NCBI GenBank assembly: GCA_021796055.1 | Contig: JAJYOS010000414.1 | Span: forward strand, 1 to 6,260 | Reading direction: 5' to 3' | Length of the DNA stretch: 6,260 nt | Source of the DNA: Bacteroidota bacterium | GTDB lineage: Bacteria > Bacteroidota > Kryptoniia > Kryptoniales > JAKASW01 | Shown: piece by piece, positions 1-5,550 of the stretch | How the letters are laid out: each line of letters opens with the position of its first letter | Numbering within the stretch: position 1 is the stretch's first letter | The notes under the pieces: model-generated | What the model was told of the DNA's origin: nothing | What the model saw: the letters and a program-made list of their open reading frames with translations, nothing else | The model's database searches: none | Program-made: the position numbers and the translations under genes

Positions 1-286
1 GGCAAATCGGGAATATGGTGAACATGAGCGATTCTCAGATTATGTACCAGATGGCGGTTGGAAGGGTGACCAAGGCGAAAATAAGCACACATTTATGGGT
101 TATTACACTAGTTATCTGCCATTGGCCTTGCAGTTCTTCGATGCCCCCAAAACCAGAAGTGAGCGGACAAGTAAATCGAGTGACACCGAAGGGTCTCCTG
201 CTTCCATCTTCGCAATCCTTTTCCGATTGCCACATGGAAGGAACTTAGCACACTTCACAACGACTTCTGAAGCCCCCTTAAAACAG
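1..286. other. Left-edge region with no supported gene
   Basis: I find no convincing gene in this stretch. The short open frames on both strands (the longest plus-strand one is about 77 codons) show no recognisable domain, no good ribosome-binding site and no family-like motifs, and one of them simply runs through the tRNA gene. On the minus strand this is the region downstream of tRNA-His. Four Ts follow three bases after the tRNA discriminator base, but no hairpin sits directly before them, so no intrinsic terminator can be called there. The only clear structure is the imperfect hairpin at 201-240. The region could be spacer, a decayed gene, or the edge of something lying outside the window. 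Confidence 0.5.
201..240. repeat. Imperfect hairpin (13 paired bases, internal loop)
   Basis: The outer arms CTTCCAT (201-207) and ATGGAAG (234-240) are perfect complements. The inner arms GCAATC (212-217) and GATTGC (225-230) are also perfect complements around a 7-base loop. An asymmetric internal loop (CTTC against CAC) separates the two stems. No T-tract follows on either strand, so it is not a standard intrinsic terminator. It lies about 50 bases downstream of tRNA-His on the tRNA's strand and could act in 3' processing, be a REP-like dispersed hairpin, or belong to a small RNA. The function is unknown. Confidence 0.45.
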
Positions 287-360
287 TACTGGCGGCGGGA
301 CTCGAACCTGCGACCCCTAGATCCACAATCTAGTGCTCTAACCAACTGAGCTACGCCAGC
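287..360 (-). tRNA. tRNA-His (anticodon GTG)
   Basis: The minus strand folds into a complete 74-nt cloverleaf. The 5' acceptor arm is GCTGGCG (360-354), followed by TA at positions 8-9. The D-stem GCTC/GAGC encloses loop AGTTGGTTA. The anticodon stem CTAGA/TCTAG encloses loop TTGTGGA, with anticodon GTG at 326-324, which reads the His codon CAC (and CAT by wobble). The variable loop is GGGTC, the T-loop is TTCGAGT, and the 3' acceptor arm is CGCCAGT. CCA is not encoded. Three points are odd. The base before position 1 is C and the discriminator is A, so the G(-1):C73 pair typical of bacterial tRNA-His is not encoded. The 1-72 pair is G-T. The T-stem has an A-C mismatch (309/297). The gene lies downstream of dacB in the same orientation. 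Confidence 0.95.
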
Positions 361-383
361 GTCATAATCAAATTTTGCCACAT

Positions 384-412
384 AATTTAGTGAAATTGAG
401 GGAAAAGCTCAA
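384..412 (-). promoter_or_regulatory. Candidate sigma-70 promoter for tRNA-His
   Basis: On the minus strand, TTGAGC (412-407) and TAAATT (389-384) are separated by exactly 17 bases. Each matches the -35 and -10 consensus at four of six positions. Transcription would start near 377, giving a leader of about 17 nt before the tRNA 5' end, which is a normal arrangement. Only 54 bases separate the dacB stop from the tRNA, so a promoter here or read-through from the operon must supply the tRNA. The call rests on spacing and partial consensus only. Confidence 0.35.
396..412 (-). terminator. Weak hairpin after dacB, possible terminator
   Basis: Just after the dacB stop codon, the minus strand reads TTGAG, CTTTTCC, CTCAA: a 5-bp stem with a 7-base loop, followed by TTTCA. 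The stem is short and AT-rich and the T-run has only three bases, so any termination would be inefficient. It overlaps the proposed -35 of the tRNA promoter, so only one of the two roles may be real. Confidence 0.22.
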
Positions 413-414
413 CG

Positions 415-2013
415 TTATTTTGCCTGGGCCGGGGCTTCTTTTTTCCGTTGCGGTTGGCTTAGGGGGGCGGATGCGGGCTTCTTGCGCCGCACGGCTGCTC
501 GTGGTGTACGGCGCACCATCCCGTATGTGCCGATCCCGTATCTCCGGAGACTTTGGGCGAACGATCGAGCGTTGTAATTGTATTGGGCAAGTACGGAACA
601 GATGCTGTCTTGAAGGGCCTCCATAGAATCGCTGCTTACTGCAAAATTCTGCATCATCATGGAAAAAACGAGCGTGTCCCGGGGAGCTACAATATATCCG
701 GAGAGCGTACTCACGCCGCTGAGAGAACCGGTCTTCGCATGCACCTTTCCTTCAACGTATTCCTGTGTCATGCGGTCCTTCAGGGTGCCATCCTCGCCGG
801 CGATGGGGAGGCTGTTGAAGAAGAGTCCGGAGTAAGACTGGTCAAGATCGAAACGGAGGATTTTAACGATGGCGTCCGGCGTAATCAGGTTATAATGCGA
901 TACGCCTGAACCATCCACTATGTAATATTGGGTGGAGTCGACTCCGCAGAGTTGAAGGAACTTCTCTTCCAGTTTAATGCCGTTCTTAGCGCTTCCCTCT
1001 TCTGTGGCCGTGGCCATCGGTACCTCTCGGAGCAAACATTCCGCCCCAAGGTTGTCCGAAATCTTGTTGGTGTACGTGAGAACAGTGTCGATTGAATGTG
1101 AGAGGCTGAAAACCCGGACTCGCGGGCCTTGATCGGGATAGTCTCGCGATACCACGAGATGACCGCACACTTGCACGCCCCGGCTTTTCAGAAGTTCCGA
1201 CAGGACAGTACCAAAATATGCTCCAGGATGCCTGACAGAGAACTGGTAACTATCCGGAGAAAAAGCGTTTGTATACGTCCCAGTTACAACAATTGTATTG
1301 ACACCGGCAAGCAATTCACGTGTAACCGAAACGCTGTCGATCAGTCCGCGTGCGGCATTGTTCTGCACTTTAATAAAACTTGTCGGCGGATCTGTTTCTA
1401 CGTCAAGGTTGCGGCCGGAGGAGTCGAGAGAGACGCTGACAGTGACCACATCGTGGTCAAATGACGCAGCGTTGATAAACATGGCGTAAGGCTCGGGTTC
1501 GTCATCCCACATCCAGCCAGCCCCCCATTGCAGAGAATCAAATCTTGATACGTCGATTACGAGGTTGCCCGTTACAACGCGTATCCCGCTGTCATATATG
1601 GATTTCGCCGCGGAATCCAAATCCCTCAAGCTCAGGATCGGATCGCCTTTTCCCGTAACTACCAGATCTCCCAACAGACTGTCGGACCGTTGAATACCCG
1701 CGGCCTCGAACGGGGTAGTGAACACGTAGTCGCTCCCGAGGCTGTGAAGGGCGAATGATGTCGTTACGATCTTAAGGTTGCTGGCCGGGTGAAGGAGAAG
1801 TCCGGCGTGGGACCGGAATATCATTCTGCGTTGGCTTCTGGAATAGACTTCGATAGCCTTGATGGTCCCCGGAGACTTGCTTCGGGAGATCATGTAGTTG
1901 ATTTCCCGCCTGAGAAGGCGTTCGGCCCTGGTCTCTTTTGCATGAAGGGAAGCGGACAAGGAAAAAACGAGCAGGCCCGCAAAAAGTGAGAGGAGTGTCG
2001 AGGGTGTTCTCAC
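415..2013 (-). CDS. dacB: PBP4-type D-Ala-D-Ala carboxypeptidase/endopeptidase
   Basis: This is an exported class C penicillin-binding protein of peptidase family S13 (532 aa). The family trims the terminal D-Ala from peptidoglycan stems and cuts D-Ala-mDAP cross-links. A signal peptide covers about residues 1-25 (hydrophobic core, then LHA before KE; no lipobox). All three catalytic motifs are present: SNLK with nucleophile S78 and K81, SDN at 319-321, and KTG at 427-429. Their spacing is close to E. coli PBP4 (S62, S306, K417), so the large insertion between SxxK and SxN is kept. Conserved GKGDP (121-125) and DGSGVSHYN (367-375) also fit. The C-terminus adds a 35-residue tail (498-532) rich in Arg/Lys, Pro and Ala, which may bind anionic wall or DNA-like polymers (inference). 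The start is GTG, whose GTGA overlaps the TGA of the upstream regulator. No strong ribosome-binding site is visible, so translation is probably coupled to the upstream gene. The stop is TAA. Confidence 0.95.
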   Translation of the reverse strand: MRTPSTLLSLFAGLLVFSLSASLHAKETRAERLLRREINYMISRSKSPGTIKAIEVYSRSQRRMIFRSHAGLLLHPASNLKIVTTSFALHSLGSDYVFTTPFEAAGIQRSDSLLGDLVVTGKGDPILSLRDLDSAAKSIYDSGIRVVTGNLVIDVSRFDSLQWGAGWMWDDEPEPYAMFINAASFDHDVVTVSVSLDSSGRNLDVETDPPTSFIKVQNNAARGLIDSVSVTRELLAGVNTIVVTGTYTNAFSPDSYQFSVRHPGAYFGTVLSELLKSRGVQVCGHLVVSRDYPDQGPRVRVFSLSHSIDTVLTYTNKISDNLGAECLLREVPMATATEEGSAKNGIKLEEKFLQLCGVDSTQYYIVDGSGVSHYNLITPDAIVKILRFDLDQSYSGLFFNSLPIAGEDGTLKDRMTQEYVEGKVHAKTGSLSGVSTLSGYIVAPRDTLVFSMMMQNFAVSSDSMEALQDSICSVLAQYNYNARSFAQSLRRYGIGTYGMVRRTPRAAVRRKKPASAPLSQPQRKKEAPAQAK

Positions 2014-3353
2014 TTATTCGGCTTACCCAGCTTTCTGTAGAGCGTACTTTTATTGATCCCGAGGATTTCTGCCGCCGTGACATAGTTGTCGTCGCAGGAC
2101 TTCAACACGTGCTTTATGTACTCCGATTCCAGCTCGTCGAGGGTCAGGTTCGATGGTAAATTGTCCTTCCAGCCACCGCCGGTTTTCCTGGTCGAGGGGA
2201 GTTCCGTGTCACTGACTGTAAGCACGGGGCCGGTCGCGAGGGCGACCGCGCGATCTATGAAATTCTCAAGCTCGCGCACGTTTCCGGGCCAGTCGAGGTT
2301 TTCAATCTTCGTGAGGAGATCCGCAGCAATGCCTGTTACCTGCTTGTTATGCTGGGCGTTGTATTTTTTTATGAAATACTCCGCGAGAAGGGGTATATCT
2401 TCTCTCCTTTCCCGAAGGGGAGGGAGTTCAATCTTGATAACGCTGAGACGGTAGAATAAATCTTCGCGAAACTGTTTTTCTCTTACAAGGTCCTCGAGGT
2501 TCCGGTTTGTCGCGGCGATTATCCGAACGTCGACAATCCTCGAAACGCTGCTCCCGATCCTTCTAACCTCATGTTCCTGCAATACCCTCAGCAACTTCGG
2601 CTGGAGCTGAAGGGGAATCTCCCCGACTTCATCGAGGAATAGCGTTCCTCCTTCAGCTTCCGTGAACAATCCATCCCTGGCGAAGAGAGCGCCGGTGAAA
2701 GCTCCCTTTTCGTGTCCGAATAACTCCGCTTCCAGGAGCTGCTCCGGTATGGCTGCTACGTTTATGGGAACGAACGGTTTCTCAGCCCGCGGGCTGTTGA
2801 GGTGGATGGATCTTGCCACGATTTCCTTTCCTGTGCCGCTCTCACCTTGGATCAGGATGCTCGAATTGGTTGGACCTGCCCGCCCGATAACCTTAAATAC
2901 CCTGAGCATCTTATCGCTCTTCCCGACGACGTTTGACACATTCGGCTGCTCTACCTCGTTTCCACTGACCCGCTTGGCATCCTCAGCGACGTGGAAATGC
3001 GATACGGCGTTTGAAACAACAAGTCGTATTTCATTCAGGTTGAGGGGCTTGCTGAGATAATCGAAAGCGCCGGTCTTGATCGTGTTCGCCGCGGCTTCAA
3101 GTGTTCCAAAAGCAGTGATAAGTATTACCGGAAGGGTAGGTGAGGATTCCAGAAGCCTGCTCATGAGTTCTACGCCGTTCAGACCCGGCATCATGACGTC
3201 CGTGACTACGGCCGAGAAACCTCCTCCCTTGATTTTCGCCATCGCGGCCACCGGGTCCGAGAATGTCTCGACCTGATAGGTCGGGGAAAGGGCTTCACGC
3301 AGGATCTCCAGCGAGTCCGCGTGATCGTCAATTACTGCTATTCTGTCTTTCAT
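2010..3353 (-). CDS. NtrC-family sigma-54-dependent response regulator
   Basis: This is a cytoplasmic transcription activator of 447 aa with the full NtrC layout. The receiver domain (about 1-120) has the acidic pair D9/D10, phospho-acceptor D52 in TDVMMPG, T80 and K102. The sigma-54 AAA+ domain (about 143-375) has Walker A GESGTGKE (170-177), the sigma-54-contacting GAFTGA loop (217-222), Walker B GGTLFLDE (235-242), the FREDLFYRL arginine-finger segment (295-303) and sensor II WPGNVREL (355-362). A Fis-type helix-turn-helix ends the protein (about 408-445, containing TAAEILGINKSTLYRKL). No key residue is missing, so it should be a working phosphorylation-controlled activator of sigma-54 promoters. 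Its ATG lies inside the 3' end of the kinase gene (26-base overlap), and its stop overlaps the dacB start. It is therefore the natural partner of the kinase. The regulon is unknown. The name ntrC is not used because nothing points to nitrogen control. Confidence 0.96.
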   Translation of the reverse strand: MKDRIAVIDDHADSLEILREALSPTYQVETFSDPVAAMAKIKGGGFSAVVTDVMMPGLNGVELMSRLLESSPTLPVILITAFGTLEAAANTIKTGAFDYLSKPLNLNEIRLVVSNAVSHFHVAEDAKRVSGNEVEQPNVSNVVGKSDKMLRVFKVIGRAGPTNSSILIQGESGTGKEIVARSIHLNSPRAEKPFVPINVAAIPEQLLEAELFGHEKGAFTGALFARDGLFTEAEGGTLFLDEVGEIPLQLQPKLLRVLQEHEVRRIGSSVSRIVDVRIIAATNRNLEDLVREKQFREDLFYRLSVIKIELPPLRERREDIPLLAEYFIKKYNAQHNKQVTGIAADLLTKIENLDWPGNVRELENFIDRAVALATGPVLTVSDTELPSTRKTGGGWKDNLPSNLTLDELESEYIKHVLKSCDDNYVTAAEILGINKSTLYRKLGKPNK

Positions 3354-4920
3354 CTTTCCTGGGCAGGACTATTGAAAAGGTCGTTCCATGCTCGGAGGTT
3401 TTCGAGAGGAAAATCCTCCCGCCGTGGCGGTCCACAATTTCTTTGCATATTACCAATCCGATACCGTTGCCGTTCGGTTTTCTGCTGTTGATGAATTCGT
3501 TGAACAATTGCCCGGCGATTTCGGGCGGTATTCCATCGCCGTTATCTGAAATATCTAACCTTATGTTCTCAAATTCAAAATCTCTATCCTCTGTCGCCTT
3601 GATTATTACCGTGCCCGGCGTTGTGGCATCCTTTCGGGCTTCAATGGCGTCCATGGAGTTGTTAAGAAGGTTTATCAGCACCTGTTGGATCTGGACGGGG
3701 TCTGCTTCAATATCCGCCAGCGGGTTTTCGAGTTTCACTTCGAGCTTGATCGATTTATCCCTCATCCTCTGCTCCATGACAAGCTTGATCTCTTCGATGA
3801 GGTTCTTCAGATTGATCCGCTGCTTCGAAGGCATGGCTATTTTTCTCGCCTGCAGTGAACGGTTGATGATCCCTATCATGGTCTCGACCTGCCGCTCTAT
3901 CACTTTGAGTTTGTTTCTTTCCATTTCCGGGATGTCGTTCTCGAGCAGGAGCTGGACCGATGTGTAAATCGCGTTGAGCGGGCTTCCGAGTTCGTGAGCC
4001 AGCTTGGATGCCACTTTGCCGAGCGCCGCCTGCGATTCGAACAAGCGAAGCTTCTCCTGCATTGATATTATCTCGTCACTCTTTTGCCGCAGATTATCCG
4101 TCGCCACCTCGATGTCCTTCTGCAACGTCGAGGCATATTCTTCCTGGCGCTTGACTTCTGACCTCGTAATTTCCTGCGCCTTCTGAAGCTCACGCATCAT
4201 TTCGTTGTAGATGGAGGAGAGTGTCCTGAATTCCGTCCCTGACGTGAGCGATAGGCGCGAATCCATGTGTCCCCGGGAGGCGTACCGCATCGCCGTCGCG
4301 AGTTCGTCGAAGGGCCGCAGGAATGTCACACGCATCGCAAGGAGAAGGAGCACCGACGCGAAGATGCTTACCGCAAGTGTGATCCCGGCACCGGTTGCCT
4401 GATTTCTCCGCACTGTCTCACGTACTCTGCTGAGGGTAATTTCAGTCAGCGCGTACCCCCAGACCTGGCCGTTGGCGTGAAGGAGCATTGAAAAGGAGAA
4501 AAGGGAGTTCCCGTATCGAATGGAAGAGACAGTACCCTCAGCTGCGGTATCGCCGCCAAGCATCCGTTTGATGTATGCGAACTCCTGGCCTCCTGGCTGC
4601 CTCCCGGCAAACGCTACCAGGGCCATCGAATCCGTGGTCACTTTCTTGAAGAAACCAATAAACTCGGACTCCGGAAGTAGCCTTAGCGCTAACCTTGCAT
4701 TCGCGCGGAGGCTCGAAGCGTCAACCTTGGGAGAGGCCGTGGTCGCGACGTTGAATTCTGCCGCAATAAACTGCGCGCTGTTTTGAGCGTCGCGGAAAAG
4801 CATTCTCTCGGTCGCGATCGAATTAAAATAGGTAATAAGGATGCCGGCAGCAAAAAGAATCAGCACGACCACGGCTGTCAATCTGGTCCGCAGCGATAAA
4901 GCCGGTGTTCTTAATTTCAC
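3328..4920 (-). CDS. Membrane sensor histidine kinase (HAMP, HisKA, HATPase)
   Basis: This is an inner-membrane sensor kinase, 530 aa from the GTG at 4920. Membrane helices lie at about 13-31 and 178-199, flanking an extracytoplasmic sensor of about 140 residues that I do not recognise. A HAMP linker (about 200-250) and a charged coiled coil (about 245-298) follow. The HisKA domain has phospho-acceptor H309 in KLAHELGSPLN. The ATPase domain has the N-box NLLNNSMDAI (417-426), G1 box DNGDG (459-463) and G2 box GNGIG (484-488). The kinase core resembles NtrB-type partners of NtrC regulators. The frame stays open upstream to ATGs at 4998 and 5103. I reject 5103 because those codons cross the intergenic repeat at 5000-5080. 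ATG 4998 lacks a ribosome-binding site and would start before the candidate promoter. The GTG choice gives a normal short cytoplasmic N-terminus but also has no Shine-Dalgarno, so the start is uncertain. The 3' end overlaps the regulator gene by 26 bases. Confidence 0.93.
   Translation of the reverse strand: MKLRTPALSLRTRLTAVVVLILFAAGILITYFNSIATERMLFRDAQNSAQFIAAEFNVATTASPKVDASSLRANARLALRLLPESEFIGFFKKVTTDSMALVAFAGRQPGGQEFAYIKRMLGGDTAAEGTVSSIRYGNSLFSFSMLLHANGQVWGYALTEITLSRVRETVRRNQATGAGITLAVSIFASVLLLLAMRVTFLRPFDELATAMRYASRGHMDSRLSLTSGTEFRTLSSIYNEMMRELQKAQEITRSEVKRQEEYASTLQKDIEVATDNLRQKSDEIISMQEKLRLFESQAALGKVASKLAHELGSPLNAIYTSVQLLLENDIPEMERNKLKVIERQVETMIGIINRSLQARKIAMPSKQRINLKNLIEEIKLVMEQRMRDKSIKLEVKLENPLADIEADPVQIQQVLINLLNNSMDAIEARKDATTPGTVIIKATEDRDFEFENIRLDISDNGDGIPPEIAGQLFNEFINSRKPNGNGIGLVICKEIVDRHGGRIFLSKTSEHGTTFSIVLPRKDERQNSSN
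3354..3360 (-). promoter_or_regulatory. Ribosome-binding site of the response regulator
   Basis: The minus strand reads AGGAAAG immediately before the regulator ATG (3353-3351). The AGGA core ends only three bases before the start codon. It lies within the last codons of the kinase gene and supports ATG 3353 as the true start, with coupled translation. Confidence 0.5.
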
Positions 4921-4926
4921 CTTAAA

Positions 4927-4955
4927 AATATACTTTTTGCGCCTATGTCGTTCAA
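4927..4955 (-). promoter_or_regulatory. Candidate promoter of the kinase-regulator-dacB operon
   Basis: On the minus strand, TTGAAC (4955-4950) and TATATT (4932-4927) are 17 bases apart, close to sigma-70 consensus. The -10 with its following Ts (TATATTTT) also resembles the TAnnTTTG element of Bacteroidota promoters. Six bases separate the -10 from the proposed GTG start at 4920, so transcription would begin at or next to the start codon and give a leaderless mRNA. This agrees with the absence of a Shine-Dalgarno. No sigma-54 -24/-12 element was seen here. Confidence 0.4.
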
Positions 4956-4999
4956 GTTTCGGACGTTCCGGGCAGTGGACTATTTTCAATCGAAACATT

Positions 5000-5080
5000 G
5001 GCACACAGATAACACGGGAAAAAACAAGCCAACCACGGATCAAATTATTATTAATCGATGCATCAGTGAGAATCCGTGCC
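5000..5080. repeat. Short inverted-repeat element (ATCCGTG/ATCTGTG type)
   Basis: The ends GGCAC (5000-5004) and GTGCC (5076-5080) are complementary. Inside, CACGGAT (5034-5040) pairs perfectly with ATCCGTG (5072-5078) around a 31-base AT-rich loop, and a further AACACGG occurs at 5011-5017. On the minus strand the right part reads CCGTGTTATCTGTGTGCC. This wording closely resembles short dispersed intergenic repeats built from ATCCGTG and ATCTGTG words that I recall from many bacterial genomes, including Chlorobi- and Bacteroidota-like ones; I have not verified this by search. No coding or transposase content is present. Its presence argues against starting the kinase at 5103. Confidence 0.55.
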
Positions 5081-5125
5081 TTTTTCAATGTATTCGTGTG
5101 CAAAAATCTTAAGATAGCCCACCAC

Positions 5126-5144
5126 CATGTTCCGTCGGAACGTG
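5126..5144. promoter_or_regulatory. 19-bp palindrome, candidate operator
   Basis: The core GTTCCG-T-CGGAAC (5129-5141) is a perfect 6+1+6 palindrome. It extends to CA...TG on the outside with one mismatched pair (5128/5142). It lies about 86 bases upstream of the uvrA TTG and about 205 bases upstream of the kinase GTG. It could be a site for a dimeric repressor acting on uvrA, or an upstream enhancer-like site for the operon's own regulator. It does not match the E. coli LexA box (CTGT-N8-ACAG) or the Gram-positive form (GAAC-N4-GTTC); its half-sites are in the opposite order to the latter. Confidence 0.4.
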
Positions 5145-5229
5145 ACGCAGGGGGAAACGCTGGCTCAGGAAAGATTGTTAATGGTGTGTTAAATTGTTTC
5201 TTACCTAATTAAAAACCTGAAAGAAAGTA

Positions 5230-5541
5230 TTGACCAAAATCGCCTCGTCTAAACTTGATACAAAACAGCAGGGATTGGGTGAACGGGATTTTCTCATCCT
5301 CAAGGGGGTGCGCACTCACAATCTCAAGAATATCGATGTCACCATACCCAAGGGGAAAATCACCGTCATCACCGGTCCCTCCGGCAGTGGGAAGTCGAGC
5401 CTTGCCTTTGACACTATCTATGCGGAAGGTCAGAGGAGATACATAGAGAGCCTTTCATCTTACGTCAGGCAATTCCTTGAACGTATGGAGAAGCCGGACC
5501 TCGACTCGATCAAAGGTATATCGCCGACTGTCGCGATTTAA
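5230..5541 (+). pseudogene. uvrA: UvrA N-terminal fragment, ends at an in-frame TAA
   Basis: These 103 codons encode the start of UvrA, the ATPase that finds DNA lesions with UvrB in nucleotide excision repair. Visible features are the family opening [20 protein letters not shown] (23-42), Walker A GPSGSGKS (49-56) of the first ABC ATPase, and the conserved [18 protein letters not shown] stretch (59-76) leading to GISPTVAI. The start is TTG at 5230. A TGA lies in frame ten bases upstream, so no earlier start is possible, and the ribosome-binding site is weak (GAAAG at 5223-5227). Translation stops at TAA (5539-5541), where UvrA normally has Glu in the AIEQK motif. UvrA-like sequence resumes in the same frame directly afterwards. 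On its own this fragment lacks the zinc fingers, ABC signatures and Walker B, so it cannot be a working UvrA. It is a broken gene, one part of a split gene, or a sequence error. Confidence 0.85.
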
Positions 5542-5550
5542 CAAAGGCGC

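Larger units (their letters stand above)
4921..5229. other. Divergent intergenic region between kinase and uvrA
   Basis: This AT-rich spacer separates the minus-strand operon from plus-strand uvrA. It holds the candidate operon promoter (4927-4955), an 81-bp inverted-repeat element (5000-5080) and a 19-bp palindrome (5126-5144). I could not find a convincing -35/-10 pair for uvrA. TTGTTA (5175-5180) and TAATTA (5206-5211) are present but 25 bases apart, which is too far. No small gene or RNA gene was recognised here. Confidence 0.6.

Noticed and set aside
287..360. tRNA-His as an integration site for a mobile element
   Set aside because: No integrase gene and no second copy of the tRNA 3' end is visible in the window.
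112..381. Minus-strand open frame of 89 codons, and a plus-strand frame at 95-349, crossing the tRNA
   Set aside because: Their central residues are translations of the tRNA-His gene itself (the familiar spurious AQLVRALDCGSRGRRFESRR-like wording). The flanks match nothing I recognise.
3263..3967. Plus-strand open frame of 234 codons antisense to the kinase and regulator
   Set aside because: It is a shadow of two strongly supported minus-strand genes. Its composition is Ser/Leu-rich as expected from antisense frames, and it contains no domain motif.
4999..5017. TTGGCACACAGATAAC-like sequence as a sigma-54 promoter
   Set aside because: The -24 part (TGGCAC) fits, but the -12 TTGC is missing at the right spacing. 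It is also on the uvrA strand and inside the repeat element.
4921..5103. 61-codon N-terminal extension of the kinase from ATG 5103 or 4998
   Set aside because: The 5103 start translates the intergenic inverted repeat. The added residues look unlike a kinase N-terminus, neither ATG has a ribosome-binding site, and the extension from 4998 would include the candidate promoter.
5539..5541. TAA reassigned as a sense codon (alternative genetic code or recoding)
   Set aside because: dacB in this window ends with TAA at 415-417, TGA ends the other two complete genes, and no recoding structure is evident.
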